Shown here: positions 1-7,541 of the stretch, piece by piece
Position numbering within the stretch: position 1 is the first letter of the stretch
Layout of the letters: the number at the start of each line of letters is the position of its first letter
NCBI GenBank assembly: GCA_027451445.1
Contig: DAIDJG010000289.1
Coordinates: 1-35,533 of the forward strand
Reading direction: 5' to 3'
Source: Singulisphaera sp.
Lineage (GTDB): Bacteria > Planctomycetota > Planctomycetia > Isosphaerales > Isosphaeraceae
Length of the DNA: 35,533 bases
Translations under genes and position numbers: made by a program
Notes under the pieces: generated by a model
What the model was told of the DNA's origin: nothing
Database searches by the model: none
Seen by the model: only the letters and a program-made list of their open reading frames with translations

Positions 1-82
1 GGCTCGATCAACGCGTCAAAGCGAACATCTCTAGCCCGTCTCGTGTCCACTCCTGAACTCCTTTCCCGAGAGGACCCGTGTC

Positions 83-283
83 ATGGAACCCACCAAACGC
101 GAGCTCCGCGAGGTCAAGCGGATCATCAAACGCAAGGGCAATCAGCGCCTTCGGCGGCAGCTCAAGCAGACCTTGGCGGAGCATCCCGAGGACGCCAACG
201 ACGGTGAGTTCAACTACGGGCGCTACCAATCCTCGCTCTTCAACGGCATGGATCACGACGCCACTCGCCGCCGCGCTCGGTGA
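83..283 (+). CDS. Small basic conserved-type protein (66 aa)
   Basis: A 66-residue, very basic protein. The N-terminal half is rich in Lys/Arg and probably helical (about residues 1-34); the C-terminal half holds a short aromatic stretch (FNYGRYQSSLFNGMDHD). GAGAGGA at 68-74 lies 8 nt before the ATG, a good ribosome-binding site, which supports the start. No signal peptide, membrane segment or known domain is visible. Its composition suggests a nucleic-acid or ribosome contact, but that is inference only. It stands alone, followed by a palindromic repeat. I believe similar small proteins occur in planctomycetes but cannot name a family. Confidence 0.6.
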   Translation: MEPTKRELREVKRIIKRKGNQRLRRQLKQTLAEHPEDANDGEFNYGRYQSSLFNGMDHDATRRRAR

Positions 284-354
284 AGTCGACACTCCTCCCT
301 TCGGAAGCACTTGTGTCTATACAGTGGTTGTTACCACCAATTGAAGCGAATCTC

Positions 355-475
355 CCTCGTTCCCACGCTCCTGCGTGGGAATGCAGTCTTCGACGCTCTG
401 CGTCTCTTCACGCCGGGGAAATGCGGCCGCAGAGCGGCCAAGACGGCATTCCCACGCGGGAGCGTGGGAACGAGG
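355..475. repeat. Palindromic REP-like element with 30-bp arms
   Basis: Two 30-bp arms, 355-384 and 446-475, are inverted copies with one mismatch (29/30). Inside them GCTCTGCG and CGCAGAGC can also pair, so the whole 121 bp could fold into one long hairpin. Each arm contains its own small palindrome around TCCCACGC/GCGTGGGA. It lies between 83-283 and the convergent minus-strand gene that ends at 604. It resembles dispersed REP-type repeats of planctomycete spacers and may also terminate transcription from both sides, though there is no clear T-tract. Confidence 0.8.
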
Positions 476-603
476 AATTCTCTCTTGTCTCGCCTAAAGA
501 GAAACTGTGCAAATACTAACGCTTGTGAAGAATCAAAATCTGAATGTGGCTTCGTTGGGAAAGCGTATACACTATCCAGTCAATGCGCCAGGGGCGTCGC
601 GCC

Positions 604-2082
604 CTATTTCTCGCCGCTGTCTTTCTTCTCGCCGGCCGGCGCGAGCTCAGTCTTCTTGGCTTTGACCGCCGCGTCCAGAAGCGTTTCCGTGAGCTCGGCA
701 CCAAACCCTTCCACGACGACGACATCCTTCCCCCTGCGCTCGATGGCAAGCACCGTTTCCTCGCGAGGGCGGCGCAAACGGTCGGGGATGGTATCGGGAG
801 GTTCGATGTCGGCCGCTAGCTTGGTGGTCTGAAGTTTCCCGTAGCCCGCCAGGAATTCCTTCGCGTCGTCTTCGGTGTCCCAGGTTGTGAACCAGACGAG
901 TCCGACGGCGCCCTTCGCATCTTCAAAGACCGCGTAGTGGTCTCCGTCCCAACCCGTAGCCGCGTTCCGACCGCCGTAGCGCTTGAGCAACACGTTCAGT
1001 TGCATCTCGCCCACGACGTTGCGGCCGAGTTCCTTCCACGTCCCGCCAGCCTTCAATTCACCGAGGTCGACGATGGTCGGAGGATCGGGTTTCGCCTTGT
1101 ACTTTTCGGGGTGGAGAATCTGCTCGGTCGACTGCGGCGGCTCGCGATACGCGGCGTCGAGCGCATCCCAACCGCCGTCGTTAGTCAAGCGAGCGCAGAA
1201 GACCATGCCGCGCATGTAGGGGAAGATCATCGTTTCCGAGAGAATCGGCGGCGCCTCGCGCAACGCCTGGCTCCCGCCCATCGGCAAAAACGGCGTGAGG
1301 AAGCCGAAGAGCTTGCTGAGGTAGTCGGAGGGGACTGTTCGGATCTGGTTACCCGTCCAGTCCTCCATCTGGGCGCCGATCATTGTCAGGGTGGCCTCCC
1401 CTTCAATCAGCGCAGACACAGCCATCTCGCGGTCGTCGTTGTGCTTGACGCGTTTCTGCATCGCCTCGATATCGTAGTTCTGGTCGGCCAGGGCGTGCGT
1501 CAATTCGTGCGCGATGACGGTCTTGTTCTCGTCCTTGTCGAACCCCGTTTTCTTCCCGAGCAGCTTCTCCAGAAAACTCGGCTCCTTCTTCGCTTTTTCC
1601 TCGGTCTCCTTGATCAAATGCATCGTCTTGGTCTTGGGATCGTAGAATGCGGCGATTTCCTCCGCATAAACCTTGACCATGATTTCCTTCAAGTTGATGT
1701 CATGAGGAAGCAGGCCGATCGCCTTCATGCCCAGTTCATTGGCGCGGAACTCACCCGGTGTCATCTCCTCGTCGATTTCCTTGACGAGGAGCGCCTTCAA
1801 GTCCTCCCGCGCGGTCACGTCTCGCTTGACCTCGTGCTGAAAGCGGAGGTGTCGCATACCAGGCAGGAGTTGTTCGAACGCGCCCTTGTATTTAATCACG
1901 GCGTCGTTGGGCTTTCCCTTGTCGGCAAGGTCGTCTCCTTCGTTGAGCAGCTTCTTCCCGTCAGAGACGCTGGCCGGCAAGTCCGCCCCCAGGCCCGCGC
2001 GCGGAAACGATAGGTCGCAGCCCAGCGCGAAGGCGAGAAGCAGCAAACCGCGGCCGATGATGTTTCGAGCGAAGACAGACAT
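604..2082 (-). CDS. Secreted HExxH zinc metallopeptidase-like protein
   Basis: A 492-residue protein starting at the ATG at 2082. An upstream extension is open but would overlap the preceding gene and lacks a signal peptide, whereas this start gives a clear one (hydrophobic core about residues 10-22, Ala-rich cleavage region near 30-33). A tetratricopeptide-like stretch follows (residues about 40-70). At about 192-196 lies HELTHALADQ, the HExxH zinc signature, and about 35 residues later ALIEGEAT offers a third glutamate ligand as in gluzincins. The C-terminal part (about 350-440) has YGG and WDGDHYAVFE motifs without a family name I can give. It ends about 13 bp downstream of the proline-rich gene on the same strand, so the two probably form an operon. 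The metallopeptidase call rests on the motif; the substrate is unknown. Confidence 0.72.
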   Translation of the reverse strand: MSVFARNIIGRGLLLLAFALGCDLSFPRAGLGADLPASVSDGKKLLNEGDDLADKGKPNDAVIKYKGAFEQLLPGMRHLRFQHEVKRDVTAREDLKALLVKEIDEEMTPGEFRANELGMKAIGLLPHDINLKEIMVKVYAEEIAAFYDPKTKTMHLIKETEEKAKKEPSFLEKLLGKKTGFDKDENKTVIAHELTHALADQNYDIEAMQKRVKHNDDREMAVSALIEGEATLTMIGAQMEDWTGNQIRTVPSDYLSKLFGFLTPFLPMGGSQALREAPPILSETMIFPYMRGMVFCARLTNDGGWDALDAAYREPPQSTEQILHPEKYKAKPDPPTIVDLGELKAGGTWKELGRNVVGEMQLNVLLKRYGGRNAATGWDGDHYAVFEDAKGAVGLVWFTTWDTEDDAKEFLAGYGKLQTTKLAADIEPPDTIPDRLRRPREETVLAIERRGKDVVVVEGFGAELTETLLDAAVKAKKTELAPAGEKKDSGEK

Positions 2083-2095
2083 GGGGCGGAATCTC

Positions 2096-3460
2096 TCAAG
2101 GTTGAACTGGGGATCGAACCGCCGGCGTACCGGCGGCGGACCGTACGACCTTTGGCGTTGCCGCCTTGGCAGGCTTTTTCTCGCGGACCGACGGGAACGG
2201 ATACGACAAAAGCTCCTTGGCCGCACTGACGCGGATCTCGTCCGGATCGCGAGCGCCCGCCCGCGCGTTGTAGAGGCGATTGTGCGCTTGCTTCTGAAGG
2301 TAGTTGAGAATCGCGGCCTCGGGGATGCCGTGCGCCCGAAACATTTCGACCTCGTCTTTTCGACTCATCCGTTCCGTGGAGAGTCGGAGCCGCGTCGCAA
2401 CCCGTTCGCGCACCTCGGGTGCAACCTCGTACCCGTACTGCTGACAGAGCGTCTCGATCTGTCGGCCAGCGTCTCGACCACCGGCCTGGACGATCTGCCT
2501 GAGATCCCTGCGGAAGGATATCCGATCGTCGAAGGCTCGACGCCTCGCCTCGGCCTTCTCGATCTCAAGGGCCTGCGGCTTCAACCGTGCGAGCTCCTCG
2601 CGTTCGGCCTCGCGCGCCTCGGCCTCTCGGCGGATGTCGCGCTCGGTGTCCTCGACTGTGGGATTGGAGGACACCGTCGCGGCTCCCGAAATCAGCGTGG
2701 CGTCCTCGGCCGGCACACTGAATCCAATCCCCGTTCGTGCTGCGTCGGGCTCGCTCTCCGGTTCTGCGTCGGCCTTCGGTTCCGCGGCCCCTGTCGACGG
2801 TGGATCGACCAGAATCTCGCGAGGTGATGACGGCGCGGGAGCTACGGACGTGTTCGACGGTTCCGCACCGTCCGAAACGGGCTTCAATCCTGCCGCCGAC
2901 GTGAGATCGAACAGGTCGCGTGGAATGGTGATCGGCCCGCGAGCGACGACCTCGTCCGGAGGATTCGCGGGTTTCGGCGGCGCGGTCTCGACGACGGTGA
3001 GAGGCTTTGCCGGAGGCTCCGCGACGGGAACGGCGGGCGGCTCGGGCCGGGGAACGGGCCGCTCCGCAACGGGCTCGGCCGGCTTGGGCGCTTCGCTCTT
3101 TACGACAATCGGCTCCGAGTCTGCCGACCGATCTGCGGACTCGACCTCGATCGTTCGTCCCTTGCCGCCGGCGGATGCCGGCATGGGCGGCCGTGCCACG
3201 CGGTGCGACTCGACCTGAGCCGCGATGGGCCCCGGAGGCGTCAGGTGCTGATACGACATGATCCCGAGCGCTGCGAGGATGATCAGCAGCGGTGGGATCA
3301 GATAGGTCGGAATGCCCCGGTTGCGGTACTCGATCACGACCATCGGTTGCGCGGAATCGGGTCCGATGGCGTCATCCGGTTCCGGGGCGGCCTCGTCAGG
3401 TTGTTGGGACGATCCGACCGGCTTCGCGGCGCCGAGCTGAAAGTCGCGTGGGTCGCTCAT
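2096..3460 (-). CDS. Proline-rich single-pass membrane protein, unknown function
   Basis: A 454-residue protein with a short acidic cytoplasmic N-terminus, one membrane segment at about residues 50-68 (YLIPPLLIILAALGIMSY), a long Pro/Ala/Glu-rich low-complexity stretch (about 75-270), and a charged, probably coiled-coil C-terminal region (about 270-330, repeated Arg/Glu), followed by a small folded-looking region with EMFRAHGIPEAAILNYLQKQ. GGAGAGGAGACG directly precedes the ATG, so the start is well supported. The overall shape resembles TonB-like or periplasm-spanning linker proteins, but no TonB C-terminal motif is seen. It lies immediately upstream of the metallopeptidase-like gene and is likely co-transcribed with it. 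I do not recognise the family. Confidence 0.7.
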   Translation of the reverse strand: MSDPRDFQLGAAKPVGSSQQPDEAAPEPDDAIGPDSAQPMVVIEYRNRGIPTYLIPPLLIILAALGIMSYQHLTPPGPIAAQVESHRVARPPMPASAGGKGRTIEVESADRSADSEPIVVKSEAPKPAEPVAERPVPRPEPPAVPVAEPPAKPLTVVETAPPKPANPPDEVVARGPITIPRDLFDLTSAAGLKPVSDGAEPSNTSVAPAPSSPREILVDPPSTGAAEPKADAEPESEPDAARTGIGFSVPAEDATLISGAATVSSNPTVEDTERDIRREAEAREAEREELARLKPQALEIEKAEARRRAFDDRISFRRDLRQIVQAGGRDAGRQIETLCQQYGYEVAPEVRERVATRLRLSTERMSRKDEVEMFRAHGIPEAAILNYLQKQAHNRLYNARAGARDPDEIRVSAAKELLSYPFPSVREKKPAKAATPKVVRSAAGTPAVRSPVQP

Positions 3461-3507
3461 CGTCGTCTCCTCTCCCGTCGCCGCTCTCGCGATCGCGTTT
3501 TCGAACC

Positions 3508-5049
3508 TCAGCCCCCGCCCGCCCCGCCGACGCCCGTCCCTCGCACCGTCTGGCCGAGAGGCTCGAGCACGCGCTCGATCTCCTCAGCAGTCGGATAGCC
3601 CCCCTTGGCCTCAATATCTTTCGCCGACGCCGGATTGCCCAGCCTCGTCTCAACCTCTTCGAGCGGCTTCCCCACCAGGCTCAGCGCGATTTCCCGTACG
3701 TTGGCACCTTCATGATAGGCCGTCTTGGCGATCGCCGCAGCGCTATCATAACCAACGCGAGGCGCCAGCGCCGTGCACATCGCGAGGCTCCCCTCAATCA
3801 ACTGCCGGCAACGCGCCTCGTCTGCCTGAATCTCCGACACCCCGTCGATCTTCTTGCCGGCCAGATGCCGCGTGGCATCGACACACTTGTCCGCCAGGTG
3901 CTGCGCCGAGTGTGCGAGCAAGCTGATCGACTGGAGCAGATTATACGCGATCACCGGCATCATCACATTCAGCTCAAAGTTCGAGCCGAGTGCGTTCGCC
4001 CAGGAAATGGTCGCGTCGTTCCCGACCACTTGGGCCGCCGCCATGAGCACCGACTCCGGAATCACCGGATTCACCTTGCCCGGCATGATGGAACTGCCGG
4101 GCTGAAGCTCAGGGATCTTGATTTCGCCGACCCCGCAGCGCGGGCCGGACGCGAGCCACCGGATATTGTTCGCGATGTTCGACAGGCTGATCGCCACCGT
4201 CTTGAGCGCCCCGGACGCTTCGACGGCCGCGTCTCGGTTCGCCATGGCCTCAAAACAGTTCGCCGCCGGCCGAAACGGCAGGCCAGTGTCCTGGCTCAGG
4301 AGTGCCGTCATGCGCTGGGGGAACTCGGCGTGCGTGTTGATGCCGGTGCCAACCGCCGTGCCGCCGATCGGCAGCTCCGCCAGTGACTCCGAGCAAAGCT
4401 GGAGCCGGCGGATCCCATGCTCAACCTGCGACGCGTACCCCGAAAACTCCTGGCCCAGCCGGATGGGGACCGCGTCCTGCAAGTGCGTCCGCCCGATTTT
4501 CACGATCGCGTCGAAGGCCTTCGCTTTCTGGTCGAGTGCACGCTGAAGCTCTTGTAGCGAAGGGATCAGCCGTTTCTGGATCTGCTCCAGCGCCGCGACG
4601 TGGATCGCCGTGGGAATCACATCGTTCGACGACTGGCCCATATTGACCGCGTCGTTGGGGTGGACCGGCGATTTCCCCCCGCGCACCCCATTATTGAATC
4701 GCTCGTTGGCGATCCCCGCGATCACCTCATTCGTGTTCATGTTCGTCGACGTACCGCTTCCAGTCTGGAAGACGTCGAGCACGAACTGGTCGTCATGATT
4801 GCCGTCGGCCACCGCACGAGCCGCCTCGAGCACCGCCGCGCCGATTTCGGGCGGGAGCAGGTTCAGGTCCATGTTGACCTGGGCCGCGGCCTTCTTGATC
4901 AGGCCCATAGCGCGCAAGAACGAGCGCGGGAAACGCAGGGAGCTGATCTTGAAATTCTCGAAAGCGCGTTGCGTCTGGGCTCCGTAATACGCATCGATGG
5001 GGACTTCCATCTCTCCCATCGAATCCTTCTCAGTACGCGTCTTGGCCAA
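3508..5049 (-). CDS. fumC: Class II fumarate hydratase (fumarase C)
   Basis: It catalyses reversible hydration of fumarate to malate in the TCA cycle, in the cytoplasm as a homotetramer. The 513-residue protein shows the superfamily signatures in order: GSGTSTNMN (about 97-105), the GRTHLQDAVP segment with the general-acid-region histidine (about His189), and the SS-loop GSSIMPGKVNP (about 318-328). The start is TTG at 5049, preceded by GGAGA at 6 nt. The N-terminus MAKTRTEKDSMGEMEVP then aligns with the usual fumarase start (EKDSMG), which argues against the internal ATG at codon 11. It is about 45 residues longer than typical FumC, through a C-terminal tail ending in a Gly-rich stretch (GTGVGGAGGG). 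It lies 47 bp upstream of the next minus-strand gene and may be co-transcribed with it. Confidence 0.95.
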   Translation of the reverse strand: MAKTRTEKDSMGEMEVPIDAYYGAQTQRAFENFKISSLRFPRSFLRAMGLIKKAAAQVNMDLNLLPPEIGAAVLEAARAVADGNHDDQFVLDVFQTGSGTSTNMNTNEVIAGIANERFNNGVRGGKSPVHPNDAVNMGQSSNDVIPTAIHVAALEQIQKRLIPSLQELQRALDQKAKAFDAIVKIGRTHLQDAVPIRLGQEFSGYASQVEHGIRRLQLCSESLAELPIGGTAVGTGINTHAEFPQRMTALLSQDTGLPFRPAANCFEAMANRDAAVEASGALKTVAISLSNIANNIRWLASGPRCGVGEIKIPELQPGSSIMPGKVNPVIPESVLMAAAQVVGNDATISWANALGSNFELNVMMPVIAYNLLQSISLLAHSAQHLADKCVDATRHLAGKKIDGVSEIQADEARCRQLIEGSLAMCTALAPRVGYDSAAAIAKTAYHEGANVREIALSLVGKPLEEVETRLGNPASAKDIEAKGGYPTAEEIERVLEPLGQTVRGTGVGGAGGG

Positions 5050-5230
5050 GGCAAGTCTCCCCGTTTCACGATTCCTTGTGAGTCATTCCAGCACCTGAAG
5101 TTCCATGTGCGTGGGGGCGCTCACACGGAAAGATCGGGCCATCATAGCAGATCAGAGCGTCCGCCGACCATGCGGCCGGCGTTCGCGCGAGGGGCGGTTT
5201 CACTCTCGTACCCCAAGGCCCTTGTTCGCA

Positions 5231-5275
5231 GGAGTCCGAAGGCTGCGGAGGGCGTGGAGCTTGCTCCCGCTTTCG
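5231..5275 (+). repeat. Dispersed 45-bp repeat, copy 1
   Basis: This 45-bp stretch matches the reverse complement of 23762-23806 at 40 of 45 positions. Its core TGGAGCTTGCTCCCGC contains the small palindrome GGAGCTTGCTCC. Both copies lie in spacers. Confidence 0.7.
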
Positions 5276-5700
5276 CAGCAGACTTCCACTCCTACAAGGA
5301 CCCTTCCGGTTTCGATCGGCTTGCCCGCGAGTTTGCGCTCTCCCCTGCCGGTGGCCGCGCCGCGACCATCCAACGGAGTGTCGGCGCTTGGTCCGTTGTC
5401 GAGCCACTTCACCGAAGACGTTTCGCAAGTCATCACGCCGGCAGCTTCCCACCTCGAGCCTCGCTCGACGTGCCTCATCTGGGAGCACACGCCTCCGGCG
5501 TCGCGATGCTAAATCTGTCGTCGAAAAACACGAAAAACAGCTCCGATATTTACGATAAATACGATAAATGCCCCAGCAACACGTCGCCGGAACGCCGTTT
5601 CCGCCTTTTCGGACCACTTTCGAGTATGCTTTATAATATGCAATATGGGGGCAGAGAGTTGATATTTGGAGATGCCGTTTGCCTCTGCGTTCGACCGTTA

Positions 5701-5756
5701 TTCGGAAATTCGGAAACGAAGACCCCTTATTTTCCAAGGGGTTCCGAATTTCCGAA
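5701..5756. repeat. Long nested hairpin
   Basis: Perfect 15-bp inverted arms (5701-5715 and 5742-5756, TTCGGAAATTCGGAA and its complement) enclose a second perfect 6-bp stem (CCCCTT 5723-5728, AAGGGG 5736-5741). Each outer arm is itself a near-tandem of TTCGGAA(A), and the right side continues the period (TTTCC). It could act as a terminator, an RNA structure, or be a small palindromic mobile repeat. Confidence 0.8.
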
Positions 5757-6088
5757 TTTCCGATCAGCGATGTCGATGGCCGTGAAGACTTCGTGAAGCC
5801 TGGGCGCCGCCCCCTCGTCCGGGCGGCGATCCTCGGCGTGTCACGGTTCATAGGGCGATGTGCTGTCGGCAGCCCGCGACCCGTCGTTTCCCCACCGTCG
5901 CCAGACCAATACGCCGTGCGGCGGGCGCAAGCCGATGAACGGGTGGTGATGAGACTTGCAGGCGACATGATGCCCCGAGCCTTCCCCACGTTTTTCCCAC
6001 CGAACGTTGGGCGCGCTAGCGGAGGGAGAGAGAATGCCTGAACCTCCGTTACTTAGTATACGTGCGCCAGGATAAAATATTCGAAAGA

Positions 6089-6112
6089 AAAATCCGCGGA
6101 CCCACGGATTTT
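6089..6112. terminator. Stem-loop AAAATCCG...CGGATTTT
   Basis: A perfect 8-bp stem with an 8-nt loop and A/T-rich flanks on both sides, so it could act as an intrinsic terminator in either direction. No gene ends close by, so the role is uncertain. Confidence 0.4.
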
Positions 6113-6183
6113 CGCCGACTCGGCGGGAGAGGGAACAGCGACGAACGAAGACGCGAAGAACCATCATGCGGCAATGGTTCGCC

Positions 6184-6307
6184 GACCCCAGCCGCCTTGC
6201 GCGGCTGGTGAAGGAGGTCTGTGGCTAGACACGACGCATCACGCGCTGCGTCTTTTCCCCGACCCCAGCCGCCTTGTGCGGTTGGTGAAGGAGGTCTGGA
6301 GCTAGAC
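6184..6307 (+). repeat. Two 47-bp direct repeats, 77-bp period
   Basis: Positions 6184-6230 and 6261-6307 match at 43 of 47 positions. Each has a small internal palindrome (AGCCGCCTTGCGCGGCT in the first; weakened by two changes in the second), then GGTGAAGGAGGTCTG and CTAGAC. Only two units are present and the 30-bp spacer is GC-rich, so this is not a CRISPR array. The second unit reaches the decayed membrane-protein fragment. Confidence 0.75.
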
Positions 6308-6389
6308 CGCGGCTCGATGGCGGACGATCGTCCAGGCCGGCAACGCGACCCAGATCGCCGCGAACAACGGGGTAACCACGAACGCCGAC
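6302..6389 (-). pseudogene. Decayed 3' end of a small membrane-protein gene
   Basis: On the minus strand this reads AFVVTPLFAAIWVAL then PAWTIVRHRA before a stop at 6302-6304. It matches the last 25 residues of the intact membrane protein encoded at 7522-7968 (AFVVPLLFAAIWVAL, LAWMIIRHRA) at about 20 of 25 positions, and DNA similarity is just as evident. No upstream part of the gene can be recognised, so it is a truncated duplicate. It lies about 265 bp upstream of the HNH gene pair. Confidence 0.7.
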
Positions 6390-6653
6390 AAGGAGACCCT
6401 GGGGCATGCACTTCGTCGGCCTCACGGCGCGATTTCAGGGAAACTTCTCACTCGTTAAAATGCAGGTCTTCGCCGCCCGGTCGAATTGGATATGTCGACG
6501 CAGCCGAGCCTCCTCAACCTTTGGAACGATGGGACACCAGGAGCTGGCCGCAAACGGCCCCCCGATAAAAGCAACCCCTTGCTTTCCGTTTCGTGCCGCC
6601 GCCAAACCGTGCTATACTTGTTCCTGCACAGAATCGAGGCAAAGGCAAACCTC

Positions 6654-6950
6654 ATGAGCAGCGCAACAGGTACGGGCGACAATGAAGTAACCATCCTGGC
6701 TCGCGTCTTCGACGATGAGCGGGGCCTTCTGCGGCCAGCGCTGGCGCGGTCCATCGTCGATGTGGAATTCAGCGCGCGGGACAAGGCTCGGATGCACGAC
6801 TTGGCGGTCCGTAACCAGGCGGATACCCTCACGCCAGCCGAGAAGGAAGAATTGCACGCGTTCGCCAAGGCGGGAACGCTGTTGGGCATCCTCAAATCAA
6901 AGGCCCGGCGAACGCTGAACATCACACCAGAACGGCACACGAACTCCTGA
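6654..6950 (+). CDS. 98-aa partner protein of the HNH endonuclease
   Basis: A 98-residue soluble protein: N-terminal TILARVF, a central helical region FSARDKARMHDLAVRNQ (about 43-59), then LTPAEKEELHAFAKAGTLLG and KSKARRTLNI. The start at 6654 fits the conserved-looking N-terminus; the longer open frame upstream is unconvincing. The stop is only 7 bp before the HNH gene, so the two are translated as a unit. I recall this pairing (short helical protein plus a roughly 130-aa HNH protein) as recurrent in planctomycetes and cyanobacteria, without an established function. The partner could be a regulator, DNA-binding subunit or antitoxin-like inhibitor; that is inference. Confidence 0.8.
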   Translation: MSSATGTGDNEVTILARVFDDERGLLRPALARSIVDVEFSARDKARMHDLAVRNQADTLTPAEKEELHAFAKAGTLLGILKSKARRTLNITPERHTNS

Positions 6951-6957
6951 ACCGCCA

Positions 6958-7362
6958 ATGAACGCGGCGTTGACCCCGCTGGTCTGGCAACGGGCGGAAG
7001 GCTGCTGCGAGTATTGTCGGATGCCCCAGGATTTCGACCCCGCTCCGTTCGAGATCGATCACATCATCGCGGACAAGCACAAGGGGCCCACGGTGGCCGG
7101 CAATCTCTGTTTAATCTGCTTATATTGTAATTCATTCAAGGGTTCGGACATTAGCAGCCTGGACGAAGTAACGCACAAGCTCACCCCGTTGTTCAACCCG
7201 CGGCGGCAAAAGTGGTCGCGGCATTTCCGGTGGGAAAGGGCCTACCTCGTTGGCCGCACGGCGATTGGCCGCGTCACTGTTGAACTGCTTAAGATCAACG
7301 ATCCGTTCCGCGTCGAACTGCGTGAGGAGCTGATCGAGGAAGGGCTGTGTCCGCCGGCTTAG
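6958..7362 (+). CDS. HNH endonuclease family protein
   Basis: A 134-residue protein with a complete small HNH fold. CEYC (17-20) and CLYC (54-57) form a zinc knuckle; the catalytic histidine is in EIDHIIA (Asp34-His35); the middle Asn is in AGNL (Asn49); and the third position is CNSFKG (Asn58, the HNN variant). The rest is basic (RRQKWSRHFRWE) and ends in a helix (ELREELIEEGLCP). It probably cleaves or nicks nucleic acid with a divalent metal. It is coupled to the 98-aa gene upstream. The stop overlaps by 4 bp an open frame on the opposite strand. It could be a stand-alone homing or defence nuclease; substrate unknown. Confidence 0.88.
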   Translation: MNAALTPLVWQRAEGCCEYCRMPQDFDPAPFEIDHIIADKHKGPTVAGNLCLICLYCNSFKGSDISSLDEVTHKLTPLFNPRRQKWSRHFRWERAYLVGRTAIGRVTVELLKINDPFRVELREELIEEGLCPPA

Positions 7363-7541
7363 AGCGCCTCGTAGATGCATTGCGCCCAGCCGGGAGGACG
7401 AGGCTCGATCGAAACGGACGCCCAGGCCCGTACCGCTCTGCACTGGTCCTCCTGAGTCAGGATCACTGTTCTGACGGTTCCGTCGTTCGTCACATCGACT
7501 GCGATTCGGAGAATGGTCTCCTCACGCTCGGTGGCGAATGA
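7359..7541 (-). pseudogene. Coding-like frame without a start, shifted +1 to the membrane gene
   Basis: On the minus strand, 60 codons are open from just inside the 3' end of the membrane-protein gene to a TAA at 7359-7361. The translation looks like protein: ETILRIAVDVTNDGTVRTV, then TQEDQCRAVRAWASV, then RPPGWAQCIYEAL. No ATG, GTG or TTG opens it near its beginning; the first GTG is about 15 codons in. The frame is entered from the membrane gene by a +1 shift at its UGA stop. It may be a truncated gene, a frameshifted tail, or a gene with an unusual start. Confidence 0.4.

Larger units (their letters stand above)
5050..6653. other. Long gene-free spacer rich in repeats
   Basis: About 1.6 kb without a convincing gene. 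Open frames exist on both strands (for example 5066-5989 minus) but have implausible composition and run through palindromes. The stretch 5515-5760 is clearly more AT-rich than its surroundings and contains a TATAAT at 5632-5637 without a convincing -35. Separately listed contents are a dispersed 45-bp repeat (5231-5275), a long hairpin (5701-5756), a small stem (6089-6112), two 47-bp direct repeats (6184-6307) and a gene remnant (6302-6389). Confidence 0.6.

Noticed and set aside
937-2013. 358-codon open frame antisense to the metallopeptidase-like gene
   Set aside because: Shadow frame; the minus strand has signal peptide and HExxH motif.
5066-5989. 307-codon open frame on the minus strand upstream of fumarase
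   Set aside because: Arg/Ser-rich translation, no ribosome-binding site, and it runs through a repeat and the long hairpin; chance frame in GC-rich DNA.
6184-6307. Possible CRISPR-like array
   Set aside because: Only two units, imperfect, with a GC-rich 30-bp spacer and no cas genes.
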